From the NCBI GenBank assembly GCA_948099385.1, contig CANUEZ040000113.1, positions 4,476,501-4,540,500 of the forward strand: a stretch of DNA of 64,000 nucleotides, read 5' to 3'. This DNA is from Fasciola hepatica (taxonomy: Eukaryota > Platyhelminthes > Trematoda > Plagiorchiida > Fasciolidae). The notes under the pieces were generated by a model. The model ran no database searches. It was not told the DNA's origin and was given only the letters and a program-made list of their open reading frames with translations. Shown piece by piece: positions 11,352 to 22,054 of this stretch (its first letter is position 1; every line of letters starts with the position of its first letter). Position numbers and translations under genes: made by a program.

Positions 11352-11470
11352 CGTTATAGCATATCTTCTGCGGCCCCAAGGGTTTAAGCTCAGGCCTTCT
11401 CACCTGGAAGACTTATGTGTGTTACTACCGCACACCCCCCCCCCCCCTTCCATCCGGGCTAATCCGAACC

Positions 11471-11900
11471 CTCGAGTCACGTTTGTTCGGATGTCGTCCT
11501 CTGTGATTGTCTATTTTTTCGGACGACGACTATTTTATTCCTATTAAAATACTTCAGTCTATTCACTCTAAACTCTCTGTTTCTCACGAAGAAGTTGGTG
11601 ATACCAGTTAACCATTCTTAGACATTTTAGTGAACTGGCTTCCGGATTGAGCTTTCCATTATAGAAAGTACAGTAAGGTAACTTCGAGCCGGTGTTAGTT
11701 ACAGCGCTGTAGCTTTACCAGAGTGGCTTGCAAATGTGGACTGATCAGAACCCTGATCTACACGACCCCGGTGGCTGTCAAAATCGATAATACAACCACT
11801 AGGCCAGCATTTACTGAGGCGAAATCTCTGATGCCTTTAACTGCGCTACACTTGGTAGTATTTGCGCACGACTTGTGCCACACTGAACCAGTAATTTCAT
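11471..11900 (+). pseudogene. PLE fragment, RT palm fused to GIY-YIG remnant
   Basis: The plus-strand sequence matches 23060-23400 closely. It covers the block just after the YVDD motif (TATTTTATTCCTATTAAAAT, then the SIHPNLSVSHEE-like region near 11555), the segment up to CAGTAAGGTAACTT (11672), and then a jump to sequence encoding the PKWLSK part of the GIY-YIG domain (GGTGGCTGTCAAAATCGAT near 11770). The jump removes most of the thumb and linker. The copy at 23330 has the same junction. Confidence 0.75.
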
Positions 11901-12099
11901 TGCCTAAAGCAACGTTTTTCTCTGATAAGGTCTCATAGGTCAGCGAGTAGAGCACAAGTAGTGGATAAAGACGGGATAAATCCTGGTTTAAACAGTCACA
12001 TTACAAATCCAGCGAAAAGGAATCCACGTGAAGCACCCTTTCGGGTAACGGAACAACACAATTCATTGGCGAAAATGCAATATTTGAAACACTGGGTCC

Positions 12100-14600
12100 C
12101 CTTTATCCAGTTCATGAGAACATAGAGAAGTCATAAGTCGTGAGATGCAAGCATTTCGTTTACTCTTGTCAACCGCGGACGTAAAACGTGTCAGTATTTA
12201 TACATGGTACAGTAGGGGGGTAAGTGCAACAGTAAAGTAGGCACGATCGTGAGTTCTTACAGTACGTACGTCGGGGACAGTGAAGTCTATCGTGTTAACG
12301 CAAAGGTAAATAAACATTTTGGGTCAATCGTTTTTGTGCACAGAGTGCTGGCTGATGCATCATGATTAGAATGGCTTCACTGAACGCTAATAGTTTCGGT
12401 GTTGGATTGCGCAACAATGCTTTGAAACACTGTGTCAGATCAACTTTGTGACCTGATGCAATCAAGTGTCTCGCAATCGAAGAATCTGGCGGTTTCACGT
12501 CCTTGTGTATTACCCCAGCAGGTTGCGTCATCAAGTTTGACAGCCATTTGGGCACGTGTTCTGACACTCGTTGAGTCAAGCAACGATCCGTTCTGCCAAC
12601 GTATACGCCACCGAAACTGCAAGTGAACTGATAGACAATATGTGAGACATTGGGATCAACAAGACTGTTTGAGTGATTTTGAAAATGCAACCTTTTGGTC
12701 TTCTGCAGCAAACGCAGCTGCACCGCTGTGTATGTATGCCTTAAAGCTGACTTGAGATTACAATTTATTTGATTGAATAAATGATCTCCTTTAGAAGGCA
12801 AAGTGACAAAACTTGCTTCTTCTCCATGTCCACTGTCTTCTCACGCACAAGTCTCGGCTTCTGATGTTGTCTGATAAAGTTTTCCGGATAACCGTTGACC
12901 AGCTGCGTTCTTTTTATAAACTCCTCTTCGTTTTGTATTTGATCTTCTGTACAGATTTTCTGGGCTCTGTTGAAGAGAGTTCTGACCGATCCACGTTTGT
13001 AAGCCACTGGAGCGAAGCTGGAGAATTGTAAATAACGTCCGCCCCAAGTTGCTTTTCGGTGGATTCTGCGCTGTCGAGTCCCATCCTGACCCCTGGTTAA
13101 TAGAATATCTAGAAAGGACAAACTGTTATCGCTTCTTCTTCGTGAGATACACTGAGGTTTGGGTGAATAGAGTTAAGAACGTTAACGAAAGGGATAAAAC
13201 GTTCTTCAGTCGTAAAAATTCAAATATCATCCACGTATCGTCTGTAAAATAGAAATTGAGAAATATTATCTCAGAGCTGTTTTTCGATCATACTCGTGGC
13301 CACACCATCAGTTTGTTTGTAAGCTTTACCTTCAAAACTGAACCCAATGTTTTTTGTGCATAAAAGAATGAGTTCTTTAAGGTATTCAACAGGAATAGGC
13401 AAGTGAAAGTTGTGCGAAGAAATAAAATCACATAGATAATCTACTGTCTCACGAAGAGGAACCTTTGTAAAAAAGGGATTCAACATCGACGGAGTACATT
13501 TTATCCGAACTCACTGCAATACTGTTTAGCAAATTCGCGAGTTCAAATGAGTCTTGTAGACAAAATGGTGTTATATGTTTCCGAACTAGGGTAAGAATCT
13601 CGACGAGCCACCGGGCAAGTTTGTGATAAGCCGAGTTTTGCATGCATAATATCGGCCTCAAGGGGACTCCAGCCTTGTGTACTTTGGGTGATCCTCTCAA
13701 GTAGGGCTTCTGTGTTCCAAGTGGTTTTAGCTTCTTGTATGTAGTTTCAGAAACGAAACCATCTAGGAGTAAAATTTTGAGTTGTCTTGATATTTGTTTC
13801 TCTGTCAGCATATTGTTCTCTGGAAAAGTATCCAGTTTGAAGCCTTGTGCATCTGAAAGTATCTGTTCCATCTTTTCCATAATTACGACTCCCGAATTTT
13901 TGTCCGGTCGTAGAAACAATAAACCATTCATTTGTTTGAGTAGCTTAACCGCCACCCGGTATTCTTGTGATAAACAACATTACTGACGTATGGGAGCAGA
14001 AAGGTATTGTTCAGAAATATCAACAAGCTTGGCCTTAAACCAGCCGGCTTTGTCGGATGACGTGGGCATTAGATACTTAACTTGATCATAAAGGTTCTCA
14101 AACTCAATTGCTTGGGCGGTACTTTGAAATTTAATCCCAACGACAAAAACCTCAAGTTGCGCTGTGGTCAATTGACAACCAGAAAGATTGTGAATGAACG
14201 CTGTTGTGTCCGTCTCAAAAAATGATTACTGTTGCGTTTTGCACATGCTACCCTAAAGGCTTTTGATTGTTTTCATCCTGGTTCTTTGTACCATTTCTCT
14301 TGAAAAGTTCTCAAATTTGATCCGACAGAATAGAGATAACGTGCTGAGAACAGTCACGAAACGCTGCTGTGTTTCATTGAGCCTGAACATCTCCTCACGT
14401 GCAGCTTCAATGTGGGCTTTTGCGATTCATACGAGATTGATGTTGTTCCTTGGCAAATTATCTTACGACAAAAGTTTTACAAATCGATTTGGAAAACGAC
14501 AAGATATTACGCATTCAGTAAGGAATTCAATACGCGCTCTTTCTACTGTCGTTTTGCAGAGTAATGTTATTAAACTTCACTTGAGACATTTTAATTTCTG
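12100..14600 (-). pseudogene. Penelope-like element, longest copy, RT plus GIY-YIG
   Basis: Read right to left, it starts with an N-terminal region containing ERARIEFLTECVISCRFPNR and EAAREEMFRLNETQQRFV (14300-14560). Next are LTTAQLEVFVVGIKFQSTAQ and PTSSDKAGWFKAKLVDIS (14000-14165), FLRPDKNSGVVIMEKM (13870-13920), GVPLRPILCMQNSAYHKLAR (13600-13660), MYSVDVESLFTKVPLRETVDYLCDF with a frameshift (13430-13510), DGVATSMIEKQL (13270-13310), YRRYVDDI near 13230 and VLCLPFKGDHLFNQ (12770-12830). The C-terminal GIY-YIG domain has HIVYQFTCSFGGVYVGRTD, EHVPKWL and IARHLIASGHKVDLTQCF (12330-12640). A 3' tail fills 12105-12215. The RT motif between DGVAT and MIEKQL is missing, so the copy is defective even apart from its frameshifts. 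The GIY-YIG frame of 168 codons is still open. Confidence 0.9.
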
Positions 14601-15004
14601 GTGATGACCTCGATCAACCAACTGCCTAATTACAAGTCAGTTCAAGTCAACAAACATTAACTTCCAGTACATTGGTAGCTCGATCATGCGTCAAGCTGCA
14701 AATCTGAGATCAAATTTGAGTGATGGAGACATGACTCTTACCCTATTCAATGTGTGAAGTAAATTGGCCGCTTACTCTAATTCATCTTGAATGTGTATCA
14801 AAAACATATGAACATCCAATTCGCCCTTTCTTGAGTTCTATCACACAAAATGATTCTCAAAATACAACAGTGAAAGGTACTAGTTTGAAAATCAAAATGT
14901 GGAGTAAAAGAACTGTGTCATCCAAATGACCCGTTATTTGAGCCTCAAATCATCCAACCTAGACTGAGTTAGCACAGATCAGCTATTGCAATTTTGCGTG
15001 GTAT
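14601..15004. other. Unassigned intergenic stretch
   Basis: I see no gene or repeat here. Confidence 0.45.
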
Positions 15005-15112
15005 TCCAATCGAAGTCTCAATGTCAGGTTGCCGGCTATCCGTTATGGGGTAGTGAGCTTTTGACACTATGGGGTTCGCCATCCATTGCACTCTTGTGCG
15101 ATGAAGCAACCA
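15005..15112 (+). repeat. SINE family A, 5'-truncated copy 3
   Basis: Only the 3' half of family A is present (GTCTCAATGTCAGGTTGCC, GGCTATCCGTTATGGGGTAG). The tRNA-like head is missing. Confidence 0.7.
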
Positions 15113-15144
15113 TGTTCACATAGTGGTTAAGTTCTGCAAGCTAT

Positions 15145-15480
15145 TTATAACTGAATGTCTTTGTTGTACTTAGGCCCCCATGAGGAATTCACTCATGATA
15201 TGAGTCGATTTCTGTGTGAGAAACCGGGTTGTTTTCGTTTAAAACTGGTGCAAAACAGTGTGCTATATCATGTAGAGTATATGTCCAACAAACTGATGAG
15301 TGCGAGCCCGGATAGCCTTGAGGTTAAGGGTTTCGTTTCAGAATCGTTCACCCAGTGGTCGAGTCTCCGTGGGGGCTCGGTGGATGTGCACTGCTTAGGA
15401 TTCTCAACAAGGATGAAACGTCTGTACAGTGTCTCTTTGGCTTTCAGTGTTGAAAATGGTTGATAAATCATACTACACCA
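15145..15480 (+). repeat. Hammerhead SINE, family B, copy 1
   Basis: A unit of about 335 bases shared with 42172-42520 and, 5'-truncated, 45120-45310. It has a 5' segment of about 150 bases with no known function. A tRNA-like head follows: A box CCGGATAGCCTTGAGGTTA near 15309 and, after an anticodon-like arm, a B box eroded to TGGTCGAGTCTCC near 15357. A hammerhead-like sequence comes next, then a short tail. The tRNA-plus-hammerhead design resembles the schistosome hammerhead SINE (SM alpha) family; descent from it is not shown. Confidence 0.78.
15388..15432 (+). ncRNA. Hammerhead ribozyme remnant, family B
   Basis: Helix I GCACTG pairs with CAGTGT. The core is decayed to CTTAGGA (expected CTGATGA). 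Helix II is TTCT...AGGAT, followed by GAA, helix III AC/GT with loop GTCT, and the cleavage triplet GTA. The architecture is complete but the core mutations should abolish cleavage. Confidence 0.65.
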
Positions 15481-16432
15481 AATGCAAACCACGCTCACGA
15501 GGGCATATTTGGCTCGGCTGTGTCAAGATGTGTGTTCGTACAAGTTATATACTTATTTTGTTTTCAAAAGATTACAAGGGATAATGAGAATATTTCGGCT
15601 GATCTTGATGCACAGTTTGAGGTTTCCCACTGATTCTCAGTCAACGTATATTCTTTATACCTAAACATAAACCCTGCGAAATTGGCACACATGTCACACA
15701 GATGAGAACGGACATCTGGAATGCTATGACTTAGATTAGAGAATCACATAATGCCTCAGTAGATAACTGATGAAGATGGTATAATCAATAATTACAGGCA
15801 TTATTGAAAGTGTGTAAGTGTGCTACCCTCAATCCGTGCTCACTATTCTGCTTCATCAACCACTTCGAAAAACATCATTCTTGTTTCGATCTATCCTCGC
15901 GTGTTTTCTGAATGTACACGGGTTGAGTCAAACTGATACCTATCTACTGGAAATCTGCATATTTCATTGTGTGTTGACTTGGAGGGGAATAAACGGTGCT
16001 GAATTTCAACAATTAGCAAAAAATTATCTACGAATTATCCCGAACTTGAAAGTATTCGGACCAACCTATACTTTACACAATACAGTTTGGTATAAATCAT
16101 GGGATGTAAAGAACAATCTTTTCTTGTCGAAATAATTCTACAGAACATCTGAGGTACAGCAGAAAGTGGTGTGTCAACTCTTTTATTTCCATTAAGTTAC
16201 ACTTTATGTGACTGGTAGGAAATGCTGAATGCTTCCATCCATCCTATCCCAATACTGTTCTATTCATCTATTGTCCAGTTCTGATTTGAAAACAGAAGTC
16301 AAAAACACAGGTTGTATGATTTATCCTGGATCATTTTATTGTCTTCACAAAGTGCATACTTTAGGCAAAATGACGGCTCTTATAGTAGGACGCATGGGCG
16401 GAATGTTTAAGACAAAGACAGAATCGCACGAT

Positions 16433-16436
<4 letters not shown>
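15481..16436. other. Unassigned intergenic stretch
   Basis: No gene recognised. The sequence TAGTAGGACGCATGGGCGG near 16385 weakly resembles the PLE tail (compare 21700) but is too short to call. Confidence 0.4.
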
Positions 16437-16490
<54 letters not shown>

Positions 16491-16519
16491 ATATACATAT
16501 ATATATATATATATATATG
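16437..16519. repeat. (TA)n microsatellite, interrupted
   Basis: Two AT runs separated by AAGATATAC. Frames crossing it encode only Ile-Tyr repeats and are not genes. Confidence 0.97.
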
Positions 16520-16959
16520 ATAAACTCACCACAACTTTGATACTTCTTTATGACAAAGAATAAACCAAGTGAGGAACTGCATGCTCTGTTCCACATTCTT
16601 TATATATCCATTTATCCATATATCTTTATCCACATATAGGATAATAATAACATAAACCTTCTAGACACCGGTTTTATTCGTCAAAGAATGTCTAAGTTAG
16701 AAGATTCGCTTACCGAAAAGAAACCCGATAAGGACTATATCTTCACTTGAGTAGCTTTGTCTTAGTAAAGTACAAGATGAATGAAGTGCAAATACTGTTT
16801 CTCAGAGCACGGAAGATTTGCACGGCGGATGCATTGTAGGGGGGGAATATTTGGATAGTTGAATCTGTGATGACAAATCGATATCCAGCATCATTCTCAG
16901 CAAAATAGTGTCAAGTGAAGCCATGAAAGGATACTAAAGCCACAGTATCTAAGATGCAG

Positions 16960-17340
16960 TCTCATTTGAAACTTCCTTACAAGGATGAAAATGTAACTGA
17001 GTTGGTCAGCAAACGTTTTGCTGTCGGATGTCAGCCACATCTTACTGTACTACCGAAATGGTGATTGTCTCCACGGCTAATCGGTGAACTATGCCATCGG
17101 TGAGTGTACCACCAACAATCCACAGTCAAATATAACGGAATATACAAACTCAAATACGAGTACTCATTCACCTACGTGGGTGGAACTTAAGTGCAGCTAC
17201 GTGATCGAATGGCCGAACACATTTCAGTGTGGCTTCAAAAGGTCATAAACAACAAATTCATCGTGTCCGGACATTTGGATGATTGAATTACGCTATATTC
17301 TGTCAAATGTCACACCCTCAGAAAGTGGATTAGGTGTAGC
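16960..17340 (+). pseudogene. PLE C-terminal fragment with GIY-YIG endonuclease
   Basis: The plus-strand translation gives LPYKDENVTELVSKRFAVG (16970-17030), a linker, then the GIY-YIG signature NGIYKLKYEYSFTYVGGT (17132-17190), followed by LRDRMAEHISVWLQKV and SGHLDD (17195-17283). Stop codons and one frameshift break it. The motif spelling (NGIYKL, TYVG) is unlike the copy at 12295 (YQFTCS, VYVGRT), so this is another PLE lineage. In the family this domain cuts the target DNA. Confidence 0.72.
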
Positions 17341-17959
17341 TGGTCCTCTTTGCCATTCTCGAGGTTTATAGTTAACACCTAGTAAACCAGAATTATAAAG
17401 GCGTATATGCTTTTATGCAAGTGCATCAGTCAAATTGACCGTTGGGACCTCGCAACAGCTTCACACCGGAATTCCTAAAGCCGAAGGCTTGAAACTAAGG
17501 TTAGCTGAAATAGTAATGCGGTCTACCGAGACGGGGCTCGGTGAATCCGGAATTGAAGCCTTTGTACTTTTTGAAGTGATAGACACTTGATCCACTTGAC
17601 TATCTCAGTATGTGAACAAAATGACTCACTTTACCGATTACATGCTGCAGGCAAAACACGGTTCATAACTGGCCTTTTCTTAACCATCGACTGTCTCCAA
17701 TAAATAGTCAAGCAGCCCGAATTTGCAAGCCTAAGTCTGGAGAAAATACCCATCGGCTGGGTGACGAATACCGACCACAGCCTCTGGCAAGTAAGTAATC
17801 GTCCTATTCGCCCAAGTTGTATATGGGCTGCGTTATCGACCCATAAGCGAATCATGGTCACTCACAGGCTCAAAGTCACGTGATCGGCAGCGTTTGGTCG
17901 TCCTCTTAGGGTAAGTCTGAGAGTTCGTATATGATTCGTGGCAGATAATGGAATTCACG

Positions 17960-18888
17960 GTTTCTAGCAATGGCGGATAGAAGCTACTCCACCAAAACTA
18001 CTCCTACACGGTGGACAAAACGAACGGCAATATTACCTACCGGAAATGTGAACAAGTTGGTCGATGTGGTGAAGTGCTAAAAACACATAACCATCATAAC
18101 TACCAGCTGTACACAGTCCATGCCGTATTGTGTGGGAACTGCACAGTTCCCCTGTTTTATTGCATTTCCACTAGCAGAAAGCAAGCCACAAATGATGTGA
18201 TTTTGGAGACGCTCAAGGAAGTGGAATCAGAACTCAACCCTACTTCCGTAACAACTGACTATGAGCAAGCTGCTATCAGCAGTATTGAAAGGAACTTTCC
18301 AAGCACTAACACGTATGGATATTTCTTCCATTTTGGGTAATACTTTTGGCGGAAAATACAATCGTTGGTACAATAGCGAAACCAATGCTATCATTGTGAA
18401 ATCATTTCAGGCCTTGGCGTTTGTTCCAGTGGATGAAGTGTCTGTCTAATTCAGTGATTTACTACCAAACCTCGAGCGTGAAACCCGGGACGTCAGATCA
18501 GGTTTCCTTCTCTACTTTGAATGCACTTGGATCGGAAAAATCGACGGTGGATATAGACGACGACCAAAATATGAGTTGAGGTTGTGAAATGTGTGTGAGC
18601 ACTTGCTACATGGTGTCCCACGAACAGTAAACTCGATTGAGGATTGGCATATGGGCTTTGAACAAAGAATGCCAAGGAAACACCCCAAGATGTGTCGCCT
18701 TGTGAAAAAAACTCATTGAAAGAACAGGCTGATTGTGAACTAAGAATGGAGCAACTATCACCTGGCATACTTATGAGACCGTTGAAAAACAAATGTGCTC
18801 ATCGAAGAACGCTTGCACAGTTTAGTTAAGCAGTATGACGAGTACGGTCATGTACATTTTTTGCGTGCAATTGCTCATAACCTATAAA
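17960..18888 (+). pseudogene. MULE-family transposase with FLYWCH finger, broken
   Basis: The frame starting before 18011 reads QNYSYTVDKTNGNITYRKCE, then GRCGEVLKTHNHHN. This is a FLYWCH-type zinc finger, which binds DNA in the family. It passes straight into a MULE transposase domain: YQLYTVHAVLCGNCTVPLFY, LNPTSVTTDYEQAAISSIER and TYGYFFHFG (18100-18335), with D and E residues of the catalytic region visible in TDYEQA. After frameshifts the C-terminal part follows: FQALAFVPVDEV (18410-18440), YFECTWIGKIDGGYRRRP (18510-18570), LLHGVPRTVNSIEDWHMGF (18605-18660), and a terminal FLRAIAHNL before a stop at 18885. The region between the finger and the catalytic domain is deleted. It is a dead DNA transposon. 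Confidence 0.85.
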
Positions 18889-19359
18889 AACCGTTGTTCA
18901 TGTATTCCTTCTCAACTTTGTCCAAGCCTACATGCGACGTATCACTTCGGGTTAACTATGATTTCAATGGACGAGTTTTAGTTGCCCAATGCTAACCTCA
19001 TGGTTAGCATTATTTCGGTTGATCGGGTTATGAGTGTATAGGCGAGTCGTTGTGCCATAAGTTTTGTTTCAGGTTTTTTATAACATGCCTGCGCAGTTTG
19101 TAGGTCCCTCATTGCATAAACGTGGAGTACAAGTAATGACATGGCTTCCACTTTCATTCCCTGTCACCGTTGAGCCTAGCCAGGTTTAAATGTAATCCCC
19201 CACTCCATTTCTTAAATTATTTTTTCAGTCTCGTATTTCAGTAAATCTGTGCTTCGAGAGAACAAGAACACTTGTTGTATGAAGTGAGATAATTTTGATT
19301 CATAAGTGGTCCACCCTGAATCGATTAGTCGAATAAATCACTCGTTTTGACCAGTATCG

Positions 19360-19580
19360 CATGCGAACAGCCTTCGCCAGTCGGGTGCTAATTTTGAGAG
19401 CCTGAGGTTGGTTCCGGCGATAATGGGAACGTTATACTAACTGTGACATTCTCAGGGTACTACGTTTCAAGGTTGAAAACCAATGGAAAAAGATTTGGTA
19501 TTGGGTTAAGGCCACTTTCTGAGGGTGTGACATTTGAGAGACCCAAGTGAATATAGCGTAATTCAATCATCCAAATGTCC
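19360..19580 (-). pseudogene. PLE GIY-YIG tail fragment, inverted partner
   Basis: On the minus strand the sequence from 19580 reads SGHLDD-like and LNYAIFTWVSQMSHPQKV. Its first 60 bases are a near-perfect inverted copy of 17269-17329, except for a ten-base insertion. Since the left copy is clearly GIY-YIG coding sequence, this is best read as a second PLE piece in opposite orientation. Transposon ends of the MULE are the alternative. Confidence 0.5.
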
Positions 19581-21180
19581 TGCTACCGAAATTCCGGGAG
19601 CCCAAATTCACCAAGATTGCATCATCAACCGGACAAAGGTCCACAATTTATCATTTACCCGATATTTCTGTGTGAGAAAGCATTGCATCTTTGCAAGTAT
19701 GTTATTCCAGCTGATCTACTCGATGACAAACACCGAACTATTCAAGTATATGAAGGTCTCGCAGATCCGTACACACCATCCTGAACTGTGCCTACAGCGC
19801 AAGCTTGTTATCAATCTATCATTGATGTGGTACCGAACAATCATAATTGTGGTGTTCCTATCGGATGGATATGTGCACCTGTACGTCATGTGATTTTGCT
19901 TATGTTTCTGAACATTCTGTTCGTCTGTTTCGATATAAAAACACTCACTTCGACGGCAGTGTACACTGTGTGAAGTCTCAGTGAAATTATCCAGGACGCT
20001 TTGTACAAGCGGTGTTTCTTATATCCATTTGAAAATTCATAACAGTTTGAGCATTTTTCTCGTTCTGATTCGACATTTGTCATATAAAATGTGATCTGTT
20101 GACATGAGTAAGAATCAGTGAATATGAGCTAATTCGTCACTTTGTGTCACTCTCCAACGGTGTGTAGATTGATGTTGATCGCGAGTAGAAATGAATTATA
20201 CCAGATACGCAGTGTTTCACACAAACCAACCTCAGCCGTTGTCAATGCACCTTCGAATACAATAGAAAATTTGTCCTGAATTTACAATTGCAAAGTTACT
20301 GATTTGTAGAAGAGGTAGAAGAGGTAGAAGAGGAAACATTCAAACTCGTTTGATATAGTAAAACAAAGATCAAAGATAAAGTGAGATAAGATTTAGACTG
20401 AAGTAAAAACCCGAATCCACGAAAAAATGATACAGAAATCGGAATGTTAGAAAAGCTGAAAAATACAAAGTGCCTCAATAACTAACAGCATATTTCATGC
20501 TCATTATTCAACGGGAATCATTATATTGAATATTAGAACTGAATATCACGAAGAGCGCGGAGTGCATATTCTTCTGATGAAATGGGATTTTCATCTCATA
20601 CGAATTGGAACCTCCGACCAAATAAATTTACCGGGCTTACGCATAATGAGGCTTCCGTCTTTTGTCGTACGATACACACGATGCCAGCAACTGTGCGCAG
20701 ATGATCGCAGTAAATCACGACCACATGCCAGAAAATGATGCAACGAGGCGTGTGAATGGAAGAAGTGGAGAACAGTTTCAAGTATTCACAGATTTGAACG
20801 ATCACATTAGAAATGACAGGAAGTGAAGATCACATGCACCTATTCTGTGCCGGTCTGTGCAATGCACGTGATCCGGAATGTGCATTTTTGTCGGAGTTAT
20901 ATAAACATATTTTATAGAGTAAAGCAAGTAAGATAAATAACTTTTAGACTGATTTAGTTCTTTCACTAATTTTGATTTTTCTCTACAATTCACGCAAATC
21001 AAGTTAATTTTAAAAGTATCCGAAACAAACGAAAGAACCAAGAAAGAAATAGGTAGCATTAGTCTGGCATTTTTAAGATGTGGTAATTTTATTTTTCCCA
21101 ATAGTGAGAACTTTGGGAGATTTATCGTAGAACAACAGACGGCTCATCGATAACCGATTTACCTTTCATTTGTACAAATC
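19581..21180. other. Unassigned stretch with one minisatellite
   Basis: No gene recognised. The nine-base unit GTAGAAGAG is repeated three times at 20306-20333. Confidence 0.45.
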
Positions 21181-21199
21181 AGTTATTCTGATATCTCAA

Positions 21200-21295
21200 A
21201 AACCACCACCACCATCGCCATTATCATCATCATCACCATCATAATCATTAAAGCATAAAATTTCAAATCAGATCAGATCAGATTAGACTAGATCA
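21200..21295. repeat. Trinucleotide and ATCAG simple repeats
   Basis: A run of CAC and ATC units (21203-21250) is followed by short tandem ATCAG-type units (21267-21290). Confidence 0.85.
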
Positions 21296-21484
21296 AAGGA
21301 TATGGAGGATTGGGCAGAATCAGTGTCCAGTTTCTTGCTCCCGAGACCCCAGAGATCCTCACTAAAATAGGAATGATTCACTTCGACGGGATTACAAAAC
21401 CCTCACTGTGCGAAGTTCATGTGCTAATCCAATTTGTATGGGTAAACTGTGCGATCCATGAGCAAAATTTCAGAATCCCGTTGT

Positions 21485-21572
21485 TGTGGCGACGTAACAC
21501 AACTGGTAGAACACGCGGCTCTCAAGCTTGGGTGGCGTCTGGGCGCAGGATCGAATTCCTCCACGGTGAACT
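21485..21572 (+). repeat. tRNA-like segment (probable SINE head)
   Basis: A box-like GTAACACAACTGGTAGAAC and B box-like AGGATCGAATTCC lie at the spacing of a tRNA with a long variable arm. It abuts a PLE tail on the right. No second copy was seen. Confidence 0.45.
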
Positions 21573-21599
21573 TCTCCTCATCTTTTTGGTCACTTCAAC

Positions 21600-22045
21600 A
21601 TTCATGAGAACAGGAAGAAGAAATAATTCATCAGATCCTAGGAGTTCGTTTACTCATATCGATCTTGAATGCGAAGCACATCAGTAAATATACGCGGTAC
21701 AGTAGAAGGACGCATAAGGGCAATGTAAGTTAGATGTAAATCTCTTGAACTGCGTAAGGTGGGCGAGAGTTGGGGTTGTTAGGTAATATTCAAGGCAAAC
21801 AAACACTTTGTGTCCGACGTTTTTGTTCTTGGGGTGCCAGCTGATGCACGATAAGTATTACTTCGCGAAAAAGCAACGGCTCCGTTATCGGACTACGCAA
21901 CACTACTATGAATTATTGGGTCTAGCCAACTGCGTGACCAGTCATAATTAAGTGTAGTATAATCAATGCGGTCAGCTATTTTAAGTGTGACCCAAGTGAG
22001 TTGCGTCACTGATTTGCACAGCCATTCGGGTAGGAGAATCCTCTA
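21600..22045 (-). pseudogene. PLE 3' end, left half of head-to-head composite
   Basis: The minus strand matches the 3' end of the PLE at 12105-12560: the GIY-YIG C-terminal part (21790-22045, landmark GTGCCAGCTGATGCACGAT against GTGCTGGCTGATGCATCAT) and the 3' tail (21640-21715). It joins directly to a plus-strand PLE piece at about 22050. Confidence 0.75.
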
Positions 22046-22054
22046 CAAGCACGT

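Larger units (their letters stand above)
10965..11470 (-). repeat. Hammerhead SINE, family H, copy 1 (split by an insertion)
   Basis: On the minus strand it runs from a tRNA-like head to a ribozyme and tail. The head has A box-like TTAGCCCGGATGG near 11450 and B box-like GAGCTTAAACCC near 11385. The ribozyme lies at 11047-11091 and the conserved tail at 10965-11046. About 260 bases (11092-11351) separate head and ribozyme and are absent from copies 2 and 3, so they were inserted later. The element lies antisense to, and directly against, PLE reverse transcriptase sequence that begins near 11470. The same arrangement recurs at 22815-23055. Confidence 0.75.

Noticed and set aside
12432..12626. 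Plus-strand open frame inside 12295-12801
   Set aside because: It is antisense to the clear GIY-YIG frame of the PLE.
16229..16596. Open frames encoding long Ile-Tyr repeats, also near 33619-33993 and 38680-39123
   Set aside because: They are readings of (TA)n microsatellites on both strands.
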